Of a DNA stretch of 64,000 nucleotides, positions 25,914-33,877 are shown piece by piece. The notes beneath the pieces were generated by a model that saw only the letters and a program-made list of their open reading frames with translations, was not told the origin of the DNA and made no database searches. The DNA comes from Streptomyces sp. CB02923. GTDB taxonomy: Bacteria; Actinomycetota; Actinomycetes; Streptomycetales; Streptomycetaceae. The translations under genes and the position numbers were made by a program. The stretch's first letter is position 1. Each line of letters starts with the position of its first letter. The stretch is from contig NZ_LWKZ01000028.1 of the NCBI RefSeq assembly GCF_001905005.1, forward strand, positions 1 to 64,000, given 5' to 3'.

Positions 25914-27265
25914 GCACCCCCGGCCCGGCCCCGGCGGCCTACCGGGTGTGGGCGCTGCCCGGCATCCCCGAGGTGCGGGCCGGTGACGACCTCGCGAAGC
26001 TCATCGCGGCCGCGGCGACCGGCGACGGCCAGCCCGGACTCGCCGACGGCGACGTGCTGCTGGTGACCTCGAAGATCGTCAGCAAGGCCGAGGGCCGGGT
26101 CATGGAGGCCGCCGACCGTGAGGCGGCCATCGACCAGGAGACCGTACGGGTCGTGGCGCGCCGCGGCACCCTGCGCATCGTCGAGAACCGGCAGGGTCTG
26201 GTCATGGCGGCGGCGGGCGTCGACGCCTCCAACACTCCGGCCGGAACGGTGCTGTTGCTGCCCGCGGACCCGGACGCCTCGGCGCGCGCCATCCGCGACG
26301 GGCTGCGGGCCGCCCTCGGCGTACGGGTCGGCGTCATCGTCAGCGACACCTTCGGGCGGCCGTGGCGCAGCGGGCTGACCGATGTCGCGATCGGCGCCGC
26401 CGGGGTGCGGGTGCTGGACGACCTGCGCGGCGGCCTGGACGCGCACGGCAACCCGCTCGGCGTGACGGTGGTCGCCACCGCCGACGAACTCGCCGCGGCG
26501 GGCGACCTGGTGAAGGGCAAGGCCGCCGGGCTGCCGGTGGCGGTGGTCCGCGGACTGCCGCACGTGGTGCGCGACGACGGCACGGACCGCGGCGGTGCCG
26601 GGGACGACACGGGCGCCCGTGAGCTGGTGCGGTCCGCCCCCGACGACATGTTCCGGCTGGGCACGTCCGAGGCCGTACGGGAAGCGGTGACCCTGCGGCG
26701 TACGGTCCGCGAGTTCACCGACGACCCGGTGGACCCCGGCGCGGTACGGCGCGCGGTCGCCGCGGCGGTCACCGCGCCCGCGCCGCACCACACCACGCCC
26801 TGGCGGTTCGTCCTGCTGGAGTCCGCGGCGGCGCGCACCGGGCTGCTGGACGCGATGCGGGACGCGTGGATCGCCGACCTGCGCGGGGACGGCTTCAGCG
26901 AGGAGTCGATCGCCAAGCGGGTGCGCCGGGGCGATGTGCTGCGCAACGCGCCGTACCTGGTCGTGCCGTGCCTGGTGACGGACGGCTCGCACACGTATCC
27001 GGACGCGCGGCGCAACGCGGCCGAGCGGGAGATGTTCGTCGTCGCGAACGGCGCGGGCATCCAGAACTTCCTGGTCGCGCTGGCCGGTGAGCGGCTGGGG
27101 TCGGCGTGGGTGTCCTCGACGATGTTCTGCCGCGATGTCGTACGGGAGGTGCTGGACCTGCCGGCGGGCTGGGACCCGATGGGCGCGGTGGCCGTGGGGC
27201 GCGCGGCGCAGGCGCCCCGGCCGCGGCCGCCGCGCGCGGGGGACGACTTCGTGGTGGTGCGCTGA
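25910..27265 (+). CDS. fbiB: Bifunctional F420-0:gamma-glutamyl ligase FbiB
   Basis: A 451-aa two-domain enzyme typical of actinobacteria. The N-terminal CofE ligase domain (about 15-245; DGDVLLVTSKIVSKAEGR, SDTFGRPWRSGLTDVAIG) adds glutamates to F420-0. The C-terminal FMN-dependent nitroreductase-fold domain (about 260-445; RRTVREFTDDPVDPGAVRRAV, GIQNFLVALAGERLGSAWVSS) is needed for dehydro-F420 reduction and long poly-glutamate tails in mycobacterial FbiB. The GTG at 25910 overlaps the fbiA stop (GTGA). Both domains look complete. Confidence 0.95.
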   Translation: MSTPGPAPAAYRVWALPGIPEVRAGDDLAKLIAAAATGDGQPGLADGDVLLVTSKIVSKAEGRVMEAADREAAIDQETVRVVARRGTLRIVENRQGLVMAAAGVDASNTPAGTVLLLPADPDASARAIRDGLRAALGVRVGVIVSDTFGRPWRSGLTDVAIGAAGVRVLDDLRGGLDAHGNPLGVTVVATADELAAAGDLVKGKAAGLPVAVVRGLPHVVRDDGTDRGGAGDDTGARELVRSAPDDMFRLGTSEAVREAVTLRRTVREFTDDPVDPGAVRRAVAAAVTAPAPHHTTPWRFVLLESAAARTGLLDAMRDAWIADLRGDGFSEESIAKRVRRGDVLRNAPYLVVPCLVTDGSHTYPDARRNAAEREMFVVANGAGIQNFLVALAGERLGSAWVSSTMFCRDVVREVLDLPAGWDPMGAVAVGRAAQAPRPRPPRAGDDFVVVR

Positions 27266-27357
27266 GTCCGGTGGGCTGGGCTCGGTGCGCTGAGCCCGGT
27301 CCGCTGGGCTCGGTGCGCTGGGCCCGTACGGTCTGCGGGGGCGCCGCCCGGCCGTCG
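27266..27357. repeat. Tandem GGGCTCGGTGCGCT repeats in a convergent spacer
   Basis: The spacer between the convergent fbiB and glycosylase genes is made of three to four degenerate 14-16-bp units (GCTGGGCTCGGTGCGCTG, GCTGAGCCCGGTCC). The alternation of GGGCTC and GAGCCC lets them pair into hairpins, so the tract probably serves as the terminator. A GC-rich GGGCGCCGCCC element follows at about 27340. Confidence 0.65.
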
Positions 27358-28272
27358 CTACAGCCGGGCGATGTCCCCGACGGGGAAGCGCGGGGCGCGG
27401 CGCGGCAGCGTCCGGCCCGACAGCAGGATGAAGCGGGCGGCGCGGTGCCGCTGGCCCTCGTAGGGGGCGAGCAGGTCGAGCATCTGCTCGTCGGTGCCGT
27501 CCCGCCGCCCGGTCAGCGCGTAGCCGACGATGCGCGGCAGGTGCAGGTCGCCGACGGTGATCGCGTCGGGCGCGCCGTTGGAGCGCTGCACCGCCTCGGC
27601 GGCCGTCCACGGGCCGATGCCCTGCACCAGCTGGAGCCGGTGCAGGGCGTCCGGCAGGTCCATGGCCGCGGCCTCTTCCAGGCGGCGGGCGACGCGTACG
27701 GCCCGCAGGATCGTGGCCGAGCGCTTGTGGTCGACGCCCGCGCGGTGCCACTCCCAGGACGGGATCAGCGCCCAGCCGCGCGGATCGGGCATGACGCGCA
27801 GCCGGTCCCAGGGGCCGGGCGCGGGCTCGCCGTGCCGCTGGAGCAGCAGCCGCCAGGCGCGGTACGCCTCGTCGGCGGTGACCTTCTGCTCCAGGATCGA
27901 GGGGATCAGCGATTCCAGGACCAGGCCGGTGCGGGCGAGCCGTACGCCGGGGTGGCGGCGGCGTGCTTCGTGGACGAGGCGGTGCCGCGGGGTGAAGGCC
28001 GCCGGGTCGTCGCCCTCCCCCAGCAGGGCGGGCAGCCCGTCCAGCATCCACGCGGCGCCCGGCCCCCACGCCTCGGCCTCGATCCGTCCGGCGCCGGTCC
28101 GGGTGCGTACGCACAGGGTGGCCGGGCCCTGCGGGGTGCGGCTGGCCCGCCAGACGGCGCCGTCCGCCACCCGGAACGCGGGGTCGCCGGGGCCGCGACC
28201 GAGCACACCGAGGGTGCGGCTCAGGTCGTACGGGCCGGGCGGGACCCAGGTGCGGCGGAGGGCGGCGGGCAT
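27358..28272 (-). CDS. DNA-3-methyladenine glycosylase 2-like protein (HhH-GPD superfamily)
   Basis: A 304-aa AlkA-like base-excision repair glycosylase. Visible marks are LIPSILEQKVTADEAYRAWRLL (about 122-143), the helix-hairpin-helix LVQGIGPWTAAEAVQ (about 215-229) and AITVGDLHLPRIVG, in which Asp242 fits the catalytic aspartate. No C-terminal Cys cluster for an iron-sulfur site is present. It would excise alkylated bases. The ATG at 28272 is chosen; the gene reads left and converges on fbiB. Confidence 0.85.
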   Translation of the reverse strand: MPAALRRTWVPPGPYDLSRTLGVLGRGPGDPAFRVADGAVWRASRTPQGPATLCVRTRTGAGRIEAEAWGPGAAWMLDGLPALLGEGDDPAAFTPRHRLVHEARRRHPGVRLARTGLVLESLIPSILEQKVTADEAYRAWRLLLQRHGEPAPGPWDRLRVMPDPRGWALIPSWEWHRAGVDHKRSATILRAVRVARRLEEAAAMDLPDALHRLQLVQGIGPWTAAEAVQRSNGAPDAITVGDLHLPRIVGYALTGRRDGTDEQMLDLLAPYEGQRHRAARFILLSGRTLPRRAPRFPVGDIARL

Positions 28273-28419
28273 CCGGCCAGGGTAAGTGATACGGGGGTGC
28301 TGCCGCGGGGCACGGGGTTCGCGTGGGGTGCGCGCATGGGGTGCACGCGGGGTGCGCGCGGGGCCGCGTCCGTCCGCGGCCCTGCGGCCTCCGGCCTACT
28401 GGGGGATGCGCCCTCCGGC
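28273..28419. repeat. Spacer with 15-bp direct repeats around the guanylyltransferase stop
   Basis: Two exact copies of CCTCCGGCCTACTGG lie near 28388-28402 and 28412-28426; the second straddles the stop codon at 28420. GGGGTGCGCGC / GGGGTGCACGC repeats occur at 28325-28365. No gene is visible. Confidence 0.65.
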
Positions 28420-29502
28420 CTACTGGTCGGAGGAGAAGCGGACCGACGCCGCGGGTATCCCGGCGCCGCACCACACCCGTACGCCGTCGAGCAGCTCGTT
28501 GTCGGCGCCGATGTGCGCGCCGTCGCCGATGACGGCGCCTTCCAGGACCGTACGCGCCCCGATGTGCGCCCCGACGCCGATCAGCGAGTCGCGGACGCGG
28601 GCGCCCGGCTCGACGACTGCGCCCTCCAGGACGGTGCTGCCGTCGATGCGCGCCCCCGCGCCGACCCGGGCCCGCGCGCCGATGGCCGTACCACCGGTGA
28701 TCTTCGCGTCCGGGGCGACGTCGGCGGTGTCCATGACCAGGCGGTCGCCGCAGCGGCCCGGCACGGCCGGGGACGGCGCGCGGCCCATGACCAGGTCGGC
28801 CGAGCCGCGGACGAAGGCGTGCGGGGTGCCCAGGTCGAGCCAGTAGGTGGAGTCGACCATGCCCTGGAGGTGGGCGCCGCTCTCCAGCAGGCCGGGGAAG
28901 GTCTCGCGCTCGACGGAGACCGGGCGGCCGGTGGGGATGGTGTCGATGACCGAGCGGTTGAAGACGTAGGCGCCCGCGTTGACCTGGTCGGTGACGATCT
29001 CCTCGGGCGTCTGCGGCTTCTCCAGGAAGGCGGTGACCCGGCCGGTGTCGTCGGTGGGCACCAGGCCGAAGGCGCGCGGGTCGGCGACCTTGGTCAGGTG
29101 CAGGGAGACATCGGCGCCGGTGGTGCGGTGGGTGTCCACCAGGGCCGCGATGTCCAGCCCGGTGAGGATGTCGCCGTTGAAGATCAGGACCGGGTCGCCG
29201 GGTGCCGAGTGCAGGCGGGAGGCGACGTTGCGGATGGCGCCGCCGGTGCCCAGCGGCTCCTCCTCGGTGACGTACTCCAGGTGCAGGCCGAGCGCGGACC
29301 CGTCGCCGAAGTACGGCTCGAAGACCTCGGCGAGGTACGACGTGGCCAGCACGATGTGCTCCACACCCGCGGCGCGGGCGCGCGCCAGCTGATGGGTGAG
29401 GAAGGGGACACCGGCGGCCGGGACCATCGGCTTGGGCGTGTGCACCGTCAGCGGGCGCAGCCGGGTGCCCTTGCCACCGACCAGAAGGATCGCTTCAGTC
29501 AC
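28420..29502 (-). CDS. Mannose-1-phosphate guanylyltransferase-like NDP-sugar pyrophosphorylase
   Basis: A 360-aa cytosolic enzyme. The N-terminal nucleotidyltransferase domain (1-235) has ILLVGGKGTRLRPLTVHTPKPMVPAAGVPFL, the metal-site FNGDIL and NAGAYVFN. The C-terminal part (about 255-350) is a left-handed beta-helix of hexapeptide repeats (IGARARVGAGARIDGSTVLEGAVVEPGARV). This layout fits GDP-mannose pyrophosphorylases of actinobacteria. With manA and manB nearby it would complete GDP-mannose synthesis. The exact nucleotide and sugar are inferred from context; a glucose-1-phosphate enzyme is the alternative. Confidence 0.85.
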   Translation of the reverse strand: MTEAILLVGGKGTRLRPLTVHTPKPMVPAAGVPFLTHQLARARAAGVEHIVLATSYLAEVFEPYFGDGSALGLHLEYVTEEEPLGTGGAIRNVASRLHSAPGDPVLIFNGDILTGLDIAALVDTHRTTGADVSLHLTKVADPRAFGLVPTDDTGRVTAFLEKPQTPEEIVTDQVNAGAYVFNRSVIDTIPTGRPVSVERETFPGLLESGAHLQGMVDSTYWLDLGTPHAFVRGSADLVMGRAPSPAVPGRCGDRLVMDTADVAPDAKITGGTAIGARARVGAGARIDGSTVLEGAVVEPGARVRDSLIGVGAHIGARTVLEGAVIGDGAHIGADNELLDGVRVWCGAGIPAASVRFSSDQ

Positions 29503-29575
29503 CTTGTCTTCTCTGCTTCCTGCTGGGGTCGGCCGGTCGGCGGACCAGTGTAGGCAGATTCGTCCGAACGCCTTT

Positions 29576-31045
29576 TCAGCGGCCCTGAAGGCGCGCCGCC
29601 GTACTGCGTGCGGTGCTGAGCTTGCGGTAAAGACGATCGCCGGGGCACTGGGTATTGAAGCCGTCCCGATGTCCGGAGATGGCGTGCAGCTTAGCCCGGC
29701 TGCCCTTCTTGAACCGATTGCCTCCGCCAGACACTAGGGAAGTTGTGGCTCGCGGGTCCACGCCGTACAGGCCGAGTTTCCACGCCGTCAGCTTCGCCAC
29801 CGCGTTCACGGACGCCGCGGACGGGTTTGCATTCTCGAACGATCCGAGGACGGCGATGCCCATGCTGTTCCCGTTGAATCCGCGGGTGTGCGCGCCCATC
29901 ACCGGCTTGGCGACGCCGCCCGCGCGGCCTTCGTAGATGGTGCCGCACTTGTCGATGAGGAAGTTGTAGCCCATGTCGCGCCAGCCACTGCTCTTGACGT
30001 GGTAGCGGTAGATGCCGCGCAGGACCGAAGGGGCCTGCGCACACCTGTAGTTGTTGCCGGTGGCGCTGTGGTGGACGAAGGCCGCACGGACGCGCTTGGT
30101 GTACGCGAACTTCCGCTCGCGCAGCTTCTCGTCGGCGCCCCAGCCGGCCCGGGTGACGATGGCCGGGCGGGGGCCGATGTGGGAGCGGGGGCCGGTGGTG
30201 GGGCGGGGCTTGGTGGGGGCGGTGGGGCGCGGGGTGGGGTCGTCGTCGAAGTCGTCGCCGGGGGACGCGGGCCTGTTCAGCGCCGGGAGCCGGAAGATGC
30301 CGAGCAGGGAGCCGAGGGCGGAGCCGACGGTTTGGGTGCTGTTGCGGGGCGGCTTCGGGCGGCCCTCGCCGGACGGCTGCTCGCCGGTCCGCGCCGCGCG
30401 CACCTGAGAGGTGTCCCGGCCGGGGTCGACGAGCTCCAGGCGCATCCCGGCGGGCAGGGCCCGGCGGGCCGCCGCCCGGCTGCTGCCGTCGCGCTCCGGG
30501 GCGACGCGCAGTTCCACGGCGTCGGAGGCGCCGACCCACAGGGGTGCGGTGCTGCCCCGTACGGAGCCGCCCCGGCGCTCGGCGGAGTGCGGGTCGGGCG
30601 CGTCGTCGTCGTGCGCCTGGATGTCCTGCCAGCCGGACCAGCCGGTGCCGCCGACGGGGCGGGAACGGACCTGGACGTGGCCGTGCAGTTCGGCGGCCGG
30701 GTCGTCCCAGACGACGCCGACCAGCGAGAACGGGGCGACGCCGTGGGCGGACAGGCCCTGGGCGCCGGGGGCCGCGCTCCGGTCCGAGGTGCGCAGGGCG
30801 CGAAGGGGCAGGGACCGGGTGCTGCCGGGGATGCCGGGGGGCACGGCCCGTGCGGACCGGCCGTCCGGTGCGGACCGGCCGGCCTGCGGCGCGTGGGACG
30901 TACCGGTGGCGGACGTACCGGCGGACGTACCGGCGGCGGGGGTGCCGGCGGGACCGGCCGCGGTCGCTCCGGCGGGCAGGGCCAGCGGGAGGGCGAGGGC
31001 GGCGGTGCACGTCACGGCGATCGAGGTAGCAAGAATGGCACGCAT
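29576..31045 (-). CDS. Secreted peptidoglycan recognition protein / N-acetylmuramoyl-L-alanine amidase
   Basis: A signal peptide (MRAILATSIAVTCTAALALPLALPAGATA) opens a 489-aa exported protein. Residues about 60-290 are a variable, beta-rich and Pro/Thr/Arg-rich region. The C-terminal 180 residues are a PGRP domain: RAGWGADEKLR, AAFVHHSATGNNY, YNFLIDKCGTIYEGRAGG, GFNGNSMGIAVLG and SGHRDGFNTQCPGD. The His, His and Cys zinc positions are all present, so amidase activity is likely. The ATG at 31045 is preferred because it starts the signal peptide; an in-frame ATG 36 bp upstream is possible. It faces the TIGR03089 gene across 127 bp of divergent promoter DNA. Confidence 0.9.
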   Translation of the reverse strand: MRAILATSIAVTCTAALALPLALPAGATAAGPAGTPAAGTSAGTSATGTSHAPQAGRSAPDGRSARAVPPGIPGSTRSLPLRALRTSDRSAAPGAQGLSAHGVAPFSLVGVVWDDPAAELHGHVQVRSRPVGGTGWSGWQDIQAHDDDAPDPHSAERRGGSVRGSTAPLWVGASDAVELRVAPERDGSSRAAARRALPAGMRLELVDPGRDTSQVRAARTGEQPSGEGRPKPPRNSTQTVGSALGSLLGIFRLPALNRPASPGDDFDDDPTPRPTAPTKPRPTTGPRSHIGPRPAIVTRAGWGADEKLRERKFAYTKRVRAAFVHHSATGNNYRCAQAPSVLRGIYRYHVKSSGWRDMGYNFLIDKCGTIYEGRAGGVAKPVMGAHTRGFNGNSMGIAVLGSFENANPSAASVNAVAKLTAWKLGLYGVDPRATTSLVSGGGNRFKKGSRAKLHAISGHRDGFNTQCPGDRLYRKLSTARSTAARLQGR

Positions 31046-31172
31046 GAGGGAAGCGTGAACGAATGGGGCATAACATGCCATTCATGGAACTGACGGCGCG
31101 TCGGCCGGGCCACCCCGTACCCGCCCGCCGTCCGGCTGACCCGCGACCGCTGCCGCGCGTACCCTGACGCCG

Positions 31173-31925
31173 ATGAACACCACCGATCGCACCCCCGCCG
31201 ACCTGCTGCGTTCCGCACTCGCCGCGGACCCGGCCCGCCCGCTCGTGACCTTCTACGACGACGCCACCGGCGAGCGCGTGGAACTGTCCGTGGCCACCTT
31301 CGCCAATTGGGTGGCGAAGACCGCCAACTACCTCCAGGGCGACCTCGCCGCCGAGCCCGGCGACCGCCTGGCGCTGCTGCTGCCCGCGCACTGGCAGACC
31401 GCGGTCTGGCTGCTGGCCTGCTCCTCGGTCGGCGTGGTCGCCGACATCGGCGGCGACCCGGCGGCGGCCGACGTCGTGGTGAGCGGCCCGGACACCCTGG
31501 AGGAGGCGCGCGCCTGCACGGGAGAGCGGGTGGCGCTGGCGCTGCGCCCGCTGGGCGGCCGCTTCCCGCAGCCGCCGCAGGGCTTCGCGGACTACGCGGT
31601 CGAGGTGCCGAGCCAGGGCGACCGGTTCGCGCCGTACGCGCCGGTCTCCCCGCAGGACCCGGCACTCGCCGTGGACGGCCGGGAGCTGACCGGCGCCGAG
31701 GTGGTGGCGGCGGCGCTGGCCGACGCGGCGGAGCGCGGGCTGGCCGACGGGTCCCGGCTGCTGTCCGGCCTGCCGTACGGCACCTGGGCGGGCCTGTCCG
31801 CCGGGCTGCTGGCTCCGCTGGCCGCGGGCGGCTCGGTCGTCCTGTGCCGGAACGCGGACCGGCTGGACGCGGACGGCCTGGCCAAGCGCGAGGAGAGCGA
31901 GCGGGTCACGCACCGCGCCCTCTGA
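31173..31925 (+). CDS. TIGR03089 family protein (truncated AMP-binding-enzyme-like)
   Basis: A 250-aa protein resembling the N-terminal part of acyl-CoA synthetases (FYDDATGERVELSVATFANWVAKTANYLQGDL...RLALLLPAHWQTAVWLLACSSVGVVADIGG) but lacking the ATP-binding and catalytic C-terminal domains. This is the normal size for the actinobacterial TIGR03089 group, whose function is unknown, so it is not a fresh truncation. The ATG at 31173 has no ribosome-binding site; a TACCCT -10-like box at 31160-31165 suggests leaderless translation. It precedes the LCP genes, as elsewhere in Streptomyces as I recall. Confidence 0.85.
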   Translation: MNTTDRTPADLLRSALAADPARPLVTFYDDATGERVELSVATFANWVAKTANYLQGDLAAEPGDRLALLLPAHWQTAVWLLACSSVGVVADIGGDPAAADVVVSGPDTLEEARACTGERVALALRPLGGRFPQPPQGFADYAVEVPSQGDRFAPYAPVSPQDPALAVDGRELTGAEVVAAALADAAERGLADGSRLLSGLPYGTWAGLSAGLLAPLAAGGSVVLCRNADRLDADGLAKREESERVTHRAL

Positions 31926-32304
31926 GGGCCCGCCGAGGACCCGCTGAGAACGCACTGAGGGTCCGCTGAGGGCCCGCTGCGGACCCACTGAGGACCCGGC
32001 CGAGGGCCCGCGCCCGCGTCCCCGCCGGGTTCCGGCGCCTGCCCGCAGCCGCATCCCGGCCGGGTTCCGGCCCTGCCCGCGTCCCCGCCGGGTTCCCGCC
32101 CTGTCCGCATCCCCGCCGGGAGCGAGCGCAGGCTCCGCCGCTCCTTCCCCCGTCCGGCGGACGCCCGGCCCTCCGTGAGGGGCCGGTACGCCCCGGGCGG
32201 GCCATGATCTTGGGGTACGGATGCCCTTGCGGGCCCGCACGTCCGCCCGCCGGACGGCTCCCGCGCGGGCGGGACGCCGACTCCGGAGGGATGGGGACGC
32301 ACAC
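31926..32304. repeat. Two adjacent repeat arrays upstream of the first LCP gene
   Basis: Positions 31926-32010 hold roughly seven degenerate units of CTGAGGRCCCGC (12-14 bp). Positions 32018-32125 hold about four units of about 28 bp built on CCGCATCCCCGCCGGGTTCC followed by a GGCCCTGCC variant. The remainder to 32304 carries an inverted GAGCG...CGCTC element near 32130 and the promoter and ribosome-binding site (GGAGGG at 32285) for the LCP gene. No gene is visible. Confidence 0.75.
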
Positions 32305-33648
32305 GTGAGCGACAGCCCGGAGAATCCTTCCGGCCGGTGGGGCCCGCGCGGCGCGCAGGGCCCCGCCGACGAGCCGGGCGCGCGCCCGGCCCCCCTCGCG
32401 GCCCCGCCGCTGGACCTCACGGCGGAGAGCGGCGCGACGGCCGACGGCCCGCGGCCCAGGCGGCGGTGGGTGCGCCGGTCCGCCCTCGGGCTCTCCGCGC
32501 TGGTGCTGGCCGCGGCCGGTACCGGCTGGCTGCTCTACGCCAAGCTGGACGGCAACATCCGTACCGACCCCGACACCCGCAACGAGCTGGAGAAGTACGA
32601 GGCGGAGCGGCCCAAGTCGGAGCCCGGCGGCGCGGAGAACGTCCTGCTGATCGGCTCCGACCGGCGCTCCGGGGAGAACAACGGCCGGTACGGCGAGGAC
32701 AACGGCACCCAGCGCTCGGACACCGCGATCCTGCTGCACGCGGCGGCGGACCGCAGGAGCGCGACGGCGGTCAGCATCCCGCGGGATCTGATGGTGCGGA
32801 TTCCCGGTTGCAAGCGTTCCGACGGAAAGCAGTCGGAGCCGCAATTCATCCAGTTCAACTGGGCGTTCGAGTTCGCGGGCGCGGCATGCACGATCCGTAC
32901 GGTCGAGAAGATGACCGGCATTCGCGTCGACCACCACATGATCGTGGATTTCACCGGATTCAAGAAAATGGTGGACGCGGTGGACGGAGTGGACGTGTGC
33001 CTGGAACGGTCCGTCAATGACGACGAGGCGCATCTTCGACTGCCGGCCGGATGGCAGACGCTGCGCGGGGAAGAGGCGCTCGGATATGTCCGGGCCCGCA
33101 AGACCCTCGGCGACGGCAGCGACACCCAGCGCATGGAACGCCAGCAGCAGTTCCTGGCGGCGCTGGTGAACAAGGTCCACAGCAACGGCGTCCTGCTGCA
33201 TCCCGGCAGGCTCTACCCGCTGTTGGACGCCGCGACCAGCTCGCTGACCACCGACGAGGATCTGGCGTCGCTTCGGGGTCTGTACGAATGGGTGCGCGGT
33301 ATGCGCAGCATCCCGACCGCCAAGGTGCAATTTCTGACCGTTCCGCGCCAGGAGTACCGCTACGACCCGGACCGCGACGAACTCGTCCAGCCGGACGCCG
33401 AGCAGCTCTTCCGGCAGCTGGGCACGGACCGCCCGGTGACCGTGCGGCCCACTACCGCGCCCTCCTCGCCGGCCCCCGGGACGTCCGCCGCGCCGGGCCG
33501 GGCGCGGGAGACGGCGGGCACACCGGCGCCCGGCCCGGCATCCGGATCGCGTAGGAATTCCGCGGAGGGCGCATCGAACGGTCCCGCCGCCCCGTCCGCG
33601 ACACCCACGTTCCGGGGAACCACCGCGGAACGCGGGATCTGTCGCTAA
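32305..33648 (+). CDS. LytR-CpsA-Psr family protein 1
   Basis: A 447-aa type II membrane protein from the GTG at 32305, after GGAGGG. It has a cytoplasmic N-terminus (about 1-60), a membrane helix (VRRSALGLSALVLAAAGTGWLLYAKLDGN) and an extracytoplasmic LCP domain (about 110-330) with NVLLIGSDRRSGENNGRY, DTAILLHAAADRRSATAVSIPRDLMVRIPGC and GEEALGYVRARKTLGDGSD. LCP enzymes transfer glycopolymers from polyprenyl carriers to peptidoglycan. The C-terminus is a Pro/Ala/Thr/Ser tail, and there is no LytR_C domain, unlike the next two genes. Codons between 32790 and 33080 are unusually rich in A/T third positions for this region. Confidence 0.92.
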   Translation: MSDSPENPSGRWGPRGAQGPADEPGARPAPLAAPPLDLTAESGATADGPRPRRRWVRRSALGLSALVLAAAGTGWLLYAKLDGNIRTDPDTRNELEKYEAERPKSEPGGAENVLLIGSDRRSGENNGRYGEDNGTQRSDTAILLHAAADRRSATAVSIPRDLMVRIPGCKRSDGKQSEPQFIQFNWAFEFAGAACTIRTVEKMTGIRVDHHMIVDFTGFKKMVDAVDGVDVCLERSVNDDEAHLRLPAGWQTLRGEEALGYVRARKTLGDGSDTQRMERQQQFLAALVNKVHSNGVLLHPGRLYPLLDAATSSLTTDEDLASLRGLYEWVRGMRSIPTAKVQFLTVPRQEYRYDPDRDELVQPDAEQLFRQLGTDRPVTVRPTTAPSSPAPGTSAAPGRARETAGTPAPGPASGSRRNSAEGASNGPAAPSATPTFRGTTAERGICR

Positions 33649-33877
33649 AAGCTCCGCAAAGGTACGCTCGGCTGCTCGAAAGCCGCCGAAAAGATGGGGT
33701 GAATTGCCCAGTTGTAGGCGAGTGGAATGTGTCACGGGCGTCGCTCGACGCTGAACTGGGCGGATAGTGTGAGCGATCCGGTCCGCACGATCAGGCTGAC
33801 CGCGCATTGCACAACCGACCGACCGAGCGCCTTGAGGGGGAGGCGCCGCGTGGCACCGACGGAGGACACAAGGAACC
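33649..33877. promoter_or_regulatory. Promoter region between LCP 1 and LCP 2
   Basis: The 229-bp spacer contains a TAGTGT -10-like box (33775-33780) and the AAGGAA ribosome-binding site before the GTG at 33878. An approximate repeat of TTGCCCAGTT / GAACTGGGCG (near 33702 and 33762) can pair and may form a hairpin between them. Confidence 0.4.
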
